From Planctobacterium marinum (GTDB lineage Bacteria > Pseudomonadota > Gammaproteobacteria > Enterobacterales > Alteromonadaceae): DNA of 64,000 nucleotides. The DNA lies in contig NZ_JAJEWQ010000001.1 of NCBI RefSeq assembly GCF_020687805.1, positions 901,232 to 965,231 of the forward strand, read 5' to 3'. Positions within the stretch are counted from its first letter, which is position 1. Every line of letters begins with the position of its first letter. The position numbers and the translations under genes are program-made. Below are positions 43,421-53,864 of this stretch, piece by piece. The notes beneath the pieces were generated by a model, which saw only the letters and a program-made list of their open reading frames with translations, made no database searches and had not been told where the DNA came from.

Positions 43421-44508
43421 TATTCTGCTGCCTCAGTTTTGGTTTTAATCACACCGCGATTGACCTGGTCACGTTCGATAGATTCGAACAAGGCTTTAAA
43501 GTTACCTTCTCCAAACCCTTCGTCTTGTTTACGTTGAATAAATTCAAAAAATACCGGCCCCAGTACCGTTTCAGAGAAAATCTGTAACAACAAGCGAGGC
43601 TGTCCACCTTCAGTGGTGCCGTCCATCAAAATACCACGCTGCTGCAGCTCTGGTACATTTTCGCCATGACCTGGTAAACGCTCTTCCAGCATTTCATAAT
43701 AAGTTGCCGGTGGCGCTGTCATGAACTTGGTGCCCTGCTTTTTCAAACGGTCCCAACAAGCGTAGAGATCATCACAGGCAAACGCAATGTGCTGAATACC
43801 TTCACCATTGTATTTCATCAGATATTCTTCGATCTGACCGCCACCGCCAGCTTCTTCGTTCAGAGGAATACGGATTTTACCGTCAGGAGCCGTCATAGCT
43901 TTGGAAGTCAGGCCCGTGTACTCACCTTTGATGTCGAAGTAACGAATTTCACGGAAGTTAAATAACTTCTCATAGAAGTCTGCCCAATATTGCATACGAC
44001 CGCGGTATACGTTGTGAGTCAGGTGATCCAGTGTATGGAAACCACAACCTTCAGGTTTGCGGTCAACGCCTTCCAACCATTCAAAATCGATGTCATAAAT
44101 GGTTGAACCTTCTTCGTAACGGTCGATCAGGTATAAAGTGGCACCACCAATACCTTTAATTGCAGGTAAGCGTAGCTCCATTGGACCTGTGTACACTTCT
44201 ACCGGCTGAGCACCTTTTTCCAGAGCCAATTTATAGGCTTTTTGTGCATTCTTAACGCGAAATGCCATACCGCAAGCTGACGGACCGTGCTCTTCGGCAT
44301 AGTAGAAAGCATGGCTCTTGGGCTCATAGTTAGTGATGAAGTTGATATCACCCTGACGCCACAATTCCACTTGCTTCGACTTGTGAACGGCTACTTTGGT
44401 AAAACCCATTGATTCGAATACGGGCTCCAGAATTCCGCGCTTAGGCGCCGTAAATTCAACAAATTCAAAACCATCCAACCCCATTGGGTTCTCAAACAAA
44501 TCCGCCAT
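43420..44508 (-). CDS. hpd: 4-hydroxyphenylpyruvate dioxygenase
   Basis: The enzyme converts 4-hydroxyphenylpyruvate to homogentisate, the first ring step of tyrosine breakdown. The 362-residue protein has the iron ligands His ('LDHLTHNV'), His ('IQHIAFAC') and Glu ('FFEFIQRK') plus the typical 'GQIEEYL' stretch. GGAG lies seven bases before ATG 44508. It is the first gene of hpd-VOC-FAH and divergent from a MarR regulator. Its promoter is covered by palindromes (44560-44621). Confidence 0.95.
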   Translation of the reverse strand: MADLFENPMGLDGFEFVEFTAPKRGILEPVFESMGFTKVAVHKSKQVELWRQGDINFITNYEPKSHAFYYAEEHGPSACGMAFRVKNAQKAYKLALEKGAQPVEVYTGPMELRLPAIKGIGGATLYLIDRYEEGSTIYDIDFEWLEGVDRKPEGCGFHTLDHLTHNVYRGRMQYWADFYEKLFNFREIRYFDIKGEYTGLTSKAMTAPDGKIRIPLNEEAGGGGQIEEYLMKYNGEGIQHIAFACDDLYACWDRLKKQGTKFMTAPPATYYEMLEERLPGHGENVPELQQRGILMDGTTEGGQPRLLLQIFSETVLGPVFFEFIQRKQDEGFGEGNFKALFESIERDQVNRGVIKTKTEAAE

Positions 44509-44559
44509 TTCACTTCTCCACGTTAATATTATTCGAAGTTAATGTTCCTGTAGTGTAGA

Positions 44560-44621
44560 CCAACAGCAACCAACTTAGTTGTAATTGCAACCAATTTAGT
44601 TGTAGGTACAACTATTGTCAA
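44560..44621 (-). promoter_or_regulatory. hpd promoter with tandem 21-bp MarR-type operators
   Basis: On the minus strand a perfect TTGACA -35 (44621-44616) is followed after 17 bases by TAAATT (44598-44593). The spacer contains the palindrome GTTGTAGGTACAAC (44599-44612, plus strand), and GTTGTAATTGCAAC (44578-44591) covers the predicted start site. The two centres are exactly 21 bp apart. The whole is a 21-bp tandem repeat (about 2.4 copies; ACTAARTTGGTTGC recurs). Such placement would block RNA polymerase, and the neighbouring MarR protein is the obvious binder. Confidence 0.75.
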
Positions 44622-44663
44622 GGTAGACTCAGTTATCCTTGTATTGTTGACGAGTAAAACTGT

Positions 44664-45119
44664 ATGGCTAAATTGCCAGATTCCTCAATACTAAAGCTGG
44701 AGCGTTATCTGCCCTATCGGCTCTCTATCTTGTCTAACAAGATCAGTAGTCTGGTGGCGCAGACCTACAAAGATAAGTTCGCCCTCTCTATTACCGAGTG
44801 GCGTATTATGGCGGTTTTGGGGGAATACCCGGGTATTTCAGCGGACGAGATTTCGGCCAAAACCCAAATCGAAAAATCCATTTTGAGTCGGGCTATCGCC
44901 AAATTGCTGAAGCGCAATTTGATTGAACGCAGTGTAGCTGCTGATGACAAGCGCCGCTCTGAAATTGTACTTTCTGATACCGGAGCAGCGGTTTATAAGG
45001 AGATTGTGCCTCTGTCTTACCAGCACGAGAACGACATTTTGCAATGCTTGACGGAAGAGGAACAAAGGCTGTTTAGCGATTTACTGGACAGGTTATACCA
45101 TCACGCCGAGCGTTTATAA
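44664..45119 (+). CDS. MarR-family transcription regulator
   Basis: The 151-residue protein is a winged-helix MarR regulator: 'LSITEWRIMAVLGEYPGISADEISAKTQIEKSILSRAIAKL' forms the recognition helices, and 'VAADDKRRSEIVLSDTG' the wing with its Asp-x-Arg. MarR proteins bind palindromes as dimers and let go on binding aromatic or phenolic ligands. The palindromic array in the 155-bp region shared with hpd makes it the likely repressor of the tyrosine operon and of itself. Confidence 0.9.
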   Translation: MAKLPDSSILKLERYLPYRLSILSNKISSLVAQTYKDKFALSITEWRIMAVLGEYPGISADEISAKTQIEKSILSRAIAKLLKRNLIERSVAADDKRRSEIVLSDTGAAVYKEIVPLSYQHENDILQCLTEEEQRLFSDLLDRLYHHAERL

Positions 45120-45346
45120 TCAGGAGCAAGATTCAACGGTGCCAGGTTTAGGTACTTTTGCCCTGACCTGAGTTGCTTTTACCCGTTTGACCGTTTTTCA
45201 TTCACCGGAATCGGCGATCTTACTGTAGTTTAGGGATATAGCCCTAATTTCCACAGTGCACTACTTGTTTTTCACGAAATTCATGATAAAACCCATATAG
45301 TCGATAAAAAGATGCACCTCCTCAATGACTTGGATTCAATAACATC

Positions 45347-46972
45347 ATGGTAGATAAGGCCCTGGCGGCAAAATCAAAGGTACTCGTCATCGATGACCAG
45401 GAACTGGCCATCGGCTACATTAAGTATCCGCTGGAAAAGTTAGGCTTTCATGACATTACTATCGCCGACCGGGTGCAAACCGCTATGGATTTGATCAATA
45501 CCCGGGTTTACGACCTGATTATGTGCGCTTATGAGTTCCGCAAGGAAAAAGACGGTTATTTTTTATTCGACGAGCTGAAGCGGCGCAATATGCTGTCAAT
45601 GTTAACCACCTTTGTATTTGTCAGTGCCGATACCAGTAAAGAACTGATCCACAGTATTTTGGAATTACAACCAGACGACTTTCTGGCTAAGCCCTTCACC
45701 ATAAAAGACCTGGACCGACGCCTTACGCGTGCCCTCTCCCGCAAGCGGGCGATGCGTAAAATTTACCGCTACATGCACGATAAAAAATTCAACAGTGCCT
45801 TAGAATCTGTTAACGAGTTTTTGGCTGATTCGGCACATGCTGATTATTTCCCAACCGCGCTGAAGGCCAAAGGTGAAATACTGCTTGGCATGAACAACGC
45901 ACAGCAGGCGGTGGACTTTTATCAGGCAATAGTCGACATTCAGCCCCACTCCTGGGCGCAAATGGGTCTGGTAAAAGCCTTGCTGCAGGCAGACAAGGTA
46001 GAAGATGCCGAAAAACTGATATTGCGATTAGCAGTAAAACCAGATACTCAGTTGCTGGCCTATGATTTATTAACCGAACTGCAAATTTACCAAAAGGATT
46101 TTGATACTGCTCTGGAAAGCTCAGTGGTGGCTTCAGAAGTGTCTCCGAGAAACCTGAACAGGCATCAAAAAACAGTGGAGCTGTCACGGCTCACTAACGA
46201 TCATAAAACCCTGTTCGAAACCACGAAAAAGATCGTACGCTACGCCAAAAACTCAGTGCATGACAAACCCAACATTTATCTGGATGTGGCCAGAGCCGGA
46301 ATTGATTACGCCATGACCACTGAGGACGAGCAAACAGTTAACCTTACCAAAGAAGCAAACGATTACCTGACACACTTTTCAGAAATTGCCCAGGGTGGTG
46401 AAGTTCAAACCCAAATGGATGTTTGTAACGCCCGTATATTACAACTGCAAAACGACACCAAAGGCGCAACCGAACTACTGAAACAAATTCATTCCGACAA
46501 CTGGCAGTCGCACAGCGAAAGCGATCTGCTGGACCGTGCAAAAGCACTACACTCGGTGGGCATGCACAAAGAAAGCGCCGAAATTATCGCCTTTCTGGCG
46601 GATAAGGCCGTTGAAAAGGACGGTGAAAACTCGGTTCATGCTCAGTATCTGCAACAAGAAAAACGCCTGAAGCACGATATTCTGCTTACCCCGAAAGAAC
46701 TGAACAACAAAGCTGTGGAATACTATCAGCGTGGCGACACCGAGAATGCCATGGATGTCTTTGGCAAAGCCTTTATACTGATGCCAAAAAATACTTCCAT
46801 TGCACTCAACCTGTTGCAAACACTCGGCATGAAAGCACAATCCAGCAACCTGGCCAAAAGCGACAAGGAAATACTAAAGCAGTGTATTTACACCATTGAA
46901 AATGGCGAGCTAACCGGTGAACAGAAAGAACGCTACCTCAAGGTAAAATCTTATTTATCGGATATGAGTTAG
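45347..46972 (+). CDS. Receiver-domain/TPR protein with degenerate phosphorylation site
   Basis: The 541-residue protein has an N-terminal CheY-like receiver (~10-130) and a long helical TPR region (~140-540; 'NNKAVEYYQRGDTENAMDVFGKAF' near the end). The receiver keeps the acidic pair Asp16-Asp17, Ser93 and Lys115 ('FLAKPF'), but the phosphoacceptor place in 'DLIMCAYEFRKEKDG' holds Ala61 where relatives have Asp. It should therefore not be phosphorylated in the normal way. The ATG has no strong ribosome site. Related receiver-TPR proteins occur in Shewanella and Vibrio; their function is largely unknown. Confidence 0.85.
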   Translation: MVDKALAAKSKVLVIDDQELAIGYIKYPLEKLGFHDITIADRVQTAMDLINTRVYDLIMCAYEFRKEKDGYFLFDELKRRNMLSMLTTFVFVSADTSKELIHSILELQPDDFLAKPFTIKDLDRRLTRALSRKRAMRKIYRYMHDKKFNSALESVNEFLADSAHADYFPTALKAKGEILLGMNNAQQAVDFYQAIVDIQPHSWAQMGLVKALLQADKVEDAEKLILRLAVKPDTQLLAYDLLTELQIYQKDFDTALESSVVASEVSPRNLNRHQKTVELSRLTNDHKTLFETTKKIVRYAKNSVHDKPNIYLDVARAGIDYAMTTEDEQTVNLTKEANDYLTHFSEIAQGGEVQTQMDVCNARILQLQNDTKGATELLKQIHSDNWQSHSESDLLDRAKALHSVGMHKESAEIIAFLADKAVEKDGENSVHAQYLQQEKRLKHDILLTPKELNNKAVEYYQRGDTENAMDVFGKAFILMPKNTSIALNLLQTLGMKAQSSNLAKSDKEILKQCIYTIENGELTGEQKERYLKVKSYLSDMS

Positions 46973-47084
46973 TGCTTTTACCTGTAAATTAACTGGAAAA
47001 GCGGTCTGCATAAACTTGAACAACCAATCCTTGCCCACATAAACTAAAATCTACCCTTTTCTGCCCTTAATCCGGAACTCTCAA

Positions 47085-48899
47085 ATGCGCAGTAACCGTT
47101 TCCCTGTTGATGAAAACACCGATTTAAATTGGCGCGTCCTGTTGGATTTATGGCCTTATTTAACTGAATTTAAATCGCGGGTGATACTGGCATTGTTGTG
47201 TCTGATTGCCGCCAAGCTGGCCAATATTGGTTTGCCTTTTGTGTTGAAACACACAGTTGATGGTCTGAATACCGATGATACCACTACCCAACTTCTTGCT
47301 GTGACCTTATCGCTGGTGGTGGCTTATGGGGTGTTGCGATTATCAACAGTTTTATTTGGTGAAATTCGGGATGTTTTGTTTGGACGTGTCACAGAGCGAG
47401 CAATGCGCCGGGTGGGACTCAAAGTTTTTCGTCATTTGCACGCCCTGGACCTGGATTTCCACATCAACCGACAAACCGGTGGATTGTCCCGCGATATTGA
47501 GCGCGGCACGTCAGGCATTGGTTTTTTAATGCGTTTTATGGTGTTTAACATTGTGCCTACCCTGTTTGAAATTATGGCTGTGGTAGGGGTGCTATTTGTT
47601 CAATATGGTGTTGAGTTTGCCGCCATTATTCTGGGTTCGGTGGTGGCTTATGTCAGCTTTTCCATGAAAGCCACTGACTGGCGTACTCGCTTTGTCAAAG
47701 AAATGAATCATGCAGACTCATCTACCAATAGCCGTGCCATAGACAGCCTGCTGAATTACGAAACAGTGAAATATTTTAACAACGAACAATACGAAACCAG
47801 GCGCTATGACAAAGACCTTGCTGACTGGGAAGTCGCCAGGCGAAAAAACCGACTATCCCTGTTTGCCCTGAATGGCGGACAGGCATTTATCATCGCTGCG
47901 GCCATGACAGGCATGATGGCGATGGCCGCCTATAACGTTGCGCACGGTACTATGACCATAGGTGATTTTGTGCTGATCAACGCGATTACCATGCAGATAT
48001 TTATGCCGCTGAATTTTCTGGGGTTTGTTTACCGGGAGATACGAGGCTCACTGGCAAACATCGAAAACATGTTCAACCTGTTAAAAAAGCAACCTCAGGT
48101 GGAAGACAAGCCGAATGCACCAGCCATCAGTATACAAAGCGGCCAAATTAGTTTTGAACAGGTTAATTTTCACTATCATCCCGACCGGCCCATTTTAAAA
48201 AATATCAGCTTTATGATTGAACCCGGTCAAAAAGTGGCGATTGTAGGTCCCAGCGGTTCCGGCAAATCAACATTGATTAAACTGCTGTTCCGCTTTTATG
48301 ACGTCACGTCAGGACAGATTAATATCGACGGGATAGACATCTCAGCAGTCACCCAGGATTCATTGCGACAACTGATCGGGATCGTGCCGCAAGACACAGT
48401 ATTGTTTAACGACAGTATTCTGGAAAACGTTCGCTATGGCCGTACCGATGCTTCAGACGAAGAAGTACGCCATGCCTTGCAATTGGCCCACCTTACTCAA
48501 TTCATTGACAACCTGCCCAAAGGTTGGGACACCAAAGTGGGTGAGCGCGGACTGAAACTATCCGGCGGTGAAAAACAACGGGTTGCCATTGCCAGAACCA
48601 TACTCAAAAAACCGCCAATATTGTTGTTTGACGAAGCCACCTCCTCCCTTGACAGCCAGTCAGAGCGAGCAATTTTATCCGCGTTTAACCAAATTGCCCG
48701 TGGGCACACCAGTATTGTGATCGCCCACCGACTATCCACGATCGTGGATGCCGACAAGATACTGGTACTGAAAAACGGTGAGCTGAAAGAATCCGGCAAA
48801 CACGCTGAACTAATCGCCCAGCAGGGCGAATATTATGCACTTTGGCAGGCGCAACAAAAAAGTCATACCGACACAAATACAAGGAACAACGATGTTTAG
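47085..48899 (+). CDS. Atm1-type ABC exporter (fused permease and ATPase)
   Basis: The 604-residue half-transporter has six membrane helices (~30-320) and a C-terminal ATPase with Walker A 'GPSGSGKSTLI', ABC signature 'LSGGEKQRVAIART', and Walker B 'ILLFDEATSSLD'. The segment 'FHINRQTGGLSRDIERGTSGI' is characteristic of the Atm1/HMT1 branch, which exports glutathione-bound metals or persulfides across the inner membrane. Substrate is inferred from the subfamily. The next gene starts within its last codons. Confidence 0.92.
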   Translation: MRSNRFPVDENTDLNWRVLLDLWPYLTEFKSRVILALLCLIAAKLANIGLPFVLKHTVDGLNTDDTTTQLLAVTLSLVVAYGVLRLSTVLFGEIRDVLFGRVTERAMRRVGLKVFRHLHALDLDFHINRQTGGLSRDIERGTSGIGFLMRFMVFNIVPTLFEIMAVVGVLFVQYGVEFAAIILGSVVAYVSFSMKATDWRTRFVKEMNHADSSTNSRAIDSLLNYETVKYFNNEQYETRRYDKDLADWEVARRKNRLSLFALNGGQAFIIAAAMTGMMAMAAYNVAHGTMTIGDFVLINAITMQIFMPLNFLGFVYREIRGSLANIENMFNLLKKQPQVEDKPNAPAISIQSGQISFEQVNFHYHPDRPILKNISFMIEPGQKVAIVGPSGSGKSTLIKLLFRFYDVTSGQINIDGIDISAVTQDSLRQLIGIVPQDTVLFNDSILENVRYGRTDASDEEVRHALQLAHLTQFIDNLPKGWDTKVGERGLKLSGGEKQRVAIARTILKKPPILLFDEATSSLDSQSERAILSAFNQIARGHTSIVIAHRLSTIVDADKILVLKNGELKESGKHAELIAQQGEYYALWQAQQKSHTDTNTRNNDV

Positions 48900-49122
48900 C
48901 GATGTAAATCAACAGGAACTGCTGGAAACCATCAACACCATCATGCCCTTTGGTAAATACGCCGGACGGCCTTTGCTGAAATTACCTGAACCTTACCTGG
49001 TGTGGTTTAACGACAAAGGCTTTCCTGATGGAAAACTGGGCAAACAGTTGGCACTGATGTACGAAATCAAACTCAATGGCCTGGAAGGCATGTTAATGCC
49101 TTTACTTCGGGAACAAAATTAG
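48892..49122 (+). CDS. DUF3820 family small protein
   Basis: The 76-residue protein fits DUF3820 (QSregVF, PF12843): 'MPFGKYAGRPLLKLPEPYLVWFNDKGFPDGKLGKQLALMYEIK' is the family core. The Vibrio name refers to quorum-sensing-regulated virulence factors, but the biochemical role is not known. ATG 48892 overlaps the ABC exporter's end by eight bases and has AAGGAAC upstream, so it is co-translated; the longer frame from 48835 lies inside the exporter gene. Confidence 0.88.
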   Translation: MFSDVNQQELLETINTIMPFGKYAGRPLLKLPEPYLVWFNDKGFPDGKLGKQLALMYEIKLNGLEGMLMPLLREQN

Positions 49123-49200
49123 CCGATATATTTGTTAGATTGGATTTCTGTGCTTAAATAGTAAAGCGTCTTATTCATTTTAAACGGCAGTAAATGAAGT

Positions 49201-49695
49201 ATGTTAAGGATCCGACTGTTATTGATTTTTACCCTGAGTATTTGCCACCCGGCTTATGCTGAGTTTAGCTATGAAGGTCAGGGGCTGTTGCGTTTCCCAA
49301 CCGGCACGGAAGTCATCTTTAATTTTGGATTCGCCTTTCAACAATCCGGATACAACAATGTATTTACCGCCGGAGAGCAGCAAATGGAGGTCACACAACG
49401 CCCGGAAAAATACTCTATCTGGCTAAGCATGAACCAAAACCACGAGGTGTACGTACAAGAGTTCGCGACTTCGTATTTCCGGGAGTTTGAATGGACGTTG
49501 GGTGAGCACAAAATTGCTTTACAGAAGAAGGTCCTTTCTCCTAAACGGTCGATTGGCGACTATGTACTAACCATAGATAACATCAGCTACTTTTTTAAGG
49601 GTAAGCAGGGGTCTGTTGATATCCTTTTTGATGATGAAGGTATTGCCAGCATCGAAGCCAACGGATTTGTCAAAGATTTGGGATTAAGCGAATAG
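49201..49695 (+). CDS. Secreted protein of unknown function
   Basis: The 164-residue protein starts with a clear signal peptide ('RLLLIFTLSICHPAYA', cleavage after Ala-Tyr-Ala near residue 20). The mature part is beta-rich with alternating hydrophobic residues ('LLRFPTGTEVIFNFGFAF', 'YVLTIDNISYFFKG') and no cysteine or known motif. I do not recognise the family. It is probably periplasmic or outer-membrane associated. The upstream gap to DUF3820 is 78 bases. Confidence 0.65.
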   Translation: MLRIRLLLIFTLSICHPAYAEFSYEGQGLLRFPTGTEVIFNFGFAFQQSGYNNVFTAGEQQMEVTQRPEKYSIWLSMNQNHEVYVQEFATSYFREFEWTLGEHKIALQKKVLSPKRSIGDYVLTIDNISYFFKGKQGSVDILFDDEGIASIEANGFVKDLGLSE

Positions 49696-49789
49696 CCAGT
49701 GAGCCACTCGTAACAAAACAGAAAGTAAGCTGGACAATCCATTAAACAACTGTATATTTAACCAGTATCATCAATTTTTGTTATTGACC

Positions 49790-50191
49790 ATGTTTGCAGC
49801 ATCAAGAAATCATAAGAAGACCGACAAGCCCTACTCTGTGCGTAAATCAGGCCTGAAAGAGAAGTTCGTAGATCGACAAATTCTGGCTATTCACAAAGTC
49901 ATGGTGGAAAAACTCATCAGCCATCCTGAATTGCGTAAGCAAGTTGTTCAAACCATTGAGGAACGTTATCAGCAAGGGCGATTAAGGCATGGTGCCTATC
50001 TTACCTGGATATGTTTAATGGATAATATTGAGGATCACGACCGGTTTCGGGCAGGTGCGCTGGAAGATACTCCGAGAATGAATAAGCTGCGTCGACAAAC
50101 CCCGTTTGTTGGCATACTCACCGAAACTGAACGGCAACAAGCTATTGAGGATGACGCTTGCGGTAATACCAGTATCGAGACGGTGTTTTAA
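49790..50191 (+). CDS. Uncharacterised cytoplasmic protein
   Basis: The 133-residue protein is basic at the N-terminus ('NHKKTDKPYSVRKSGLKEKF') and then mostly helical, with 'RYQQGRLRHGAYLTWICLMDNI' in the middle. There is no signal peptide, membrane helix or recognised domain. ATG 49790 is preferred to the in-frame TTG at 49778. It is convergent with the sulfotransferase gene. No function can be proposed. Confidence 0.6.
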   Translation: MFAASRNHKKTDKPYSVRKSGLKEKFVDRQILAIHKVMVEKLISHPELRKQVVQTIEERYQQGRLRHGAYLTWICLMDNIEDHDRFRAGALEDTPRMNKLRRQTPFVGILTETERQQAIEDDACGNTSIETVF

Positions 50192-50253
50192 TGAACTGCG
50201 AATGTATATCAATCAGAAGATTGAGATGGCATGACCTCACCAGCAAAAATGCA

Positions 50254-50883
50254 CTATTGAAAATCCTCAAACCTATACCCAAAATTAACAATATCGTCCT
50301 TAAACACCTCTGTTACTAACTCCTTGCCAAAATCGGAATAGTACTCGCTGTAATGTAAGTGATTAGAGTCGTTTACTATGGTAGAAAATGGTTGAATAAC
50401 ACCAATTTTGAGTAAGAACTTTTTGCTGTCTTGCGCATAGTTTTCAAAGCGACCAATATCGTTGACCAATAAATTACCTTCTTCATCTGTAAGCTGAAGC
50501 CATTGACTAAAACTCAACCAATCGCCACGAAAACTTTCAACCTTTTGAAGAGAGGCCTTTTCAAGAAACTCATCAAACCCTTTCCAGTGAGGCGAATCAG
50601 GATATAATTCCAGATGCTTACTATTCTTGTTGTAGTTGACTTTATTTAGGGCCGTTAAGGCGTGCCAGGAAACCAGCCTTTCCCAAGGATTACGTACGAT
50701 GGCAAATTTGTACAAATGATCGAAGTCTGCACCAATGATCTTTTGCACTTCTTTCATGGATGAATGCTGTAAAAAAACACGCTCTGCGTCCGGAACATGC
50801 TCGCTAATATGCTTAAATAGTGAGGAACCACCGGTTCTTGGGACGTGGCAAAAAAGAAAATTATGTTGTTGTGATAAGTACAT
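50254..50883 (-). CDS. Sulfotransferase family 2 protein
   Basis: The 209-residue protein has both PAPS-binding motifs of the Sulfotransfer_2 family: the 5'-phosphosulfate loop 'VPRTGGSSLF' at the N-terminus and the 3'-phosphate site 'AIVRNPWERLVSW' near residue 75. It would transfer sulfate from PAPS to a carbohydrate or similar acceptor. ATG 50883 is used; the TTG at 50904 is an alternative. The stretch looks more AT-rich than its neighbours, and no polysaccharide genes are nearby, so it may be a recent arrival. Confidence 0.82.
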   Translation of the reverse strand: MYLSQQHNFLFCHVPRTGGSSLFKHISEHVPDAERVFLQHSSMKEVQKIIGADFDHLYKFAIVRNPWERLVSWHALTALNKVNYNKNSKHLELYPDSPHWKGFDEFLEKASLQKVESFRGDWLSFSQWLQLTDEEGNLLVNDIGRFENYAQDSKKFLLKIGVIQPFSTIVNDSNHLHYSEYYSDFGKELVTEVFKDDIVNFGYRFEDFQ

Positions 50884-50921
50884 GCCTGTATTTTTTCTCT
50901 GCAAAAAATGGAGCTTTTTCT

Positions 50922-51551
50922 CTATTTCGTCTGATAGTCATGTTTAATAAAACTGTTTACCAGGCAATCACACATTTCATCCAGATGAGACACATCCGCA
51001 TATACACCATCGATCAGTAATCTGGCCAGGCCATGCATGGTGGCCCAACTCACCTGCGCCAATCTGAGGCTGTCCTCCTGAGCGTTCAGTATTCCTTTTT
51101 GCTGCCACTGACGTACCAGTTCAACATGAGCCTGAAAACAGGGATAAGCCACTGACTTCAAATCCGGTGTAGCATTATCAGACTTCCAGATAGTGCGACC
51201 AAACATCAATTCGTAAATTTCCGGGTTTTCAGAGGCATAGTAAAGATACACCTTCACCATCGCGCGATATTTTTCTGCATCGTTCAATTCCGTGCAGTCA
51301 AGAATGGCATTCAGACGTGACTGCCAGCGCTTAAAGCCTTCCTGAGCGATACCACACAACAATGCACTCTTGTCCTTAAAATGATGATATGGCGCCGTGC
51401 GAGACACCCCAACCCGATCGGCCAGTTTGCGCAAACTCAAGCCCTCTATACCGCCATCCACCAGCATTTCAGTGGCGGCTAACAATAGCGTATTTCTCAG
51501 ATCACCATGGTGGTATTGCTTTTTATCCTGCACTGACACTGCGCTTGTCAT
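50922..51551 (-). CDS. TetR-family transcription regulator
   Basis: The 209-residue protein has the TetR helix-turn-helix 'LSLRKLADRVGVSRTAPYHHFKDKSALL' near the N-terminus and a helical ligand-binding C-terminal domain resembling TetR_C_33/WHG ('YYASENPEIYELMFG'). TetR proteins repress by binding palindromes and are released by small ligands. It is divergent from fadH across 199 bp that hold two matching palindromes, so control of fadH and of itself is likely. A fatty acyl ligand is a guess. Confidence 0.9.
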   Translation of the reverse strand: MTSAVSVQDKKQYHHGDLRNTLLLAATEMLVDGGIEGLSLRKLADRVGVSRTAPYHHFKDKSALLCGIAQEGFKRWQSRLNAILDCTELNDAEKYRAMVKVYLYYASENPEIYELMFGRTIWKSDNATPDLKSVAYPCFQAHVELVRQWQQKGILNAQEDSLRLAQVSWATMHGLARLLIDGVYADVSHLDEMCDCLVNSFIKHDYQTK

Positions 51552-51629
51552 GCCAATATTTCTCGCTTGTAGTTTTCACTGGTTACCGACAGAAAGCTAT
51601 TAAACCACAGTATCAACAAAATTCACATC

Positions 51630-53784
<2,155 letters not shown>

Positions 53785-53864
53785 ATAAACCGGCAATAAA
53801 CCTTTGCCTCATTTTTTGCGTACTAAGGCCACAAAGTTCAACTTCCCTGACAGCGGAGAGCGAT

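Noticed and set aside
45315-45322. CACCTCCT, identical to the 16S anti-Shine-Dalgarno core, in the leader of the receiver-TPR gene
   Set aside because: An eight-base match without a pairing partner near the start codon is probably chance; on the minus strand the matching AGGAGGTG has no suitably placed frame.
45810-46187. 125-residue open frame on the minus strand inside the receiver-TPR gene
   Set aside because: It is antisense to a clearly coding TPR region, with no domain and no ribosome site. The same applies to the other long antisense frames inside recB, recC, ydiJ, icd and fadH.
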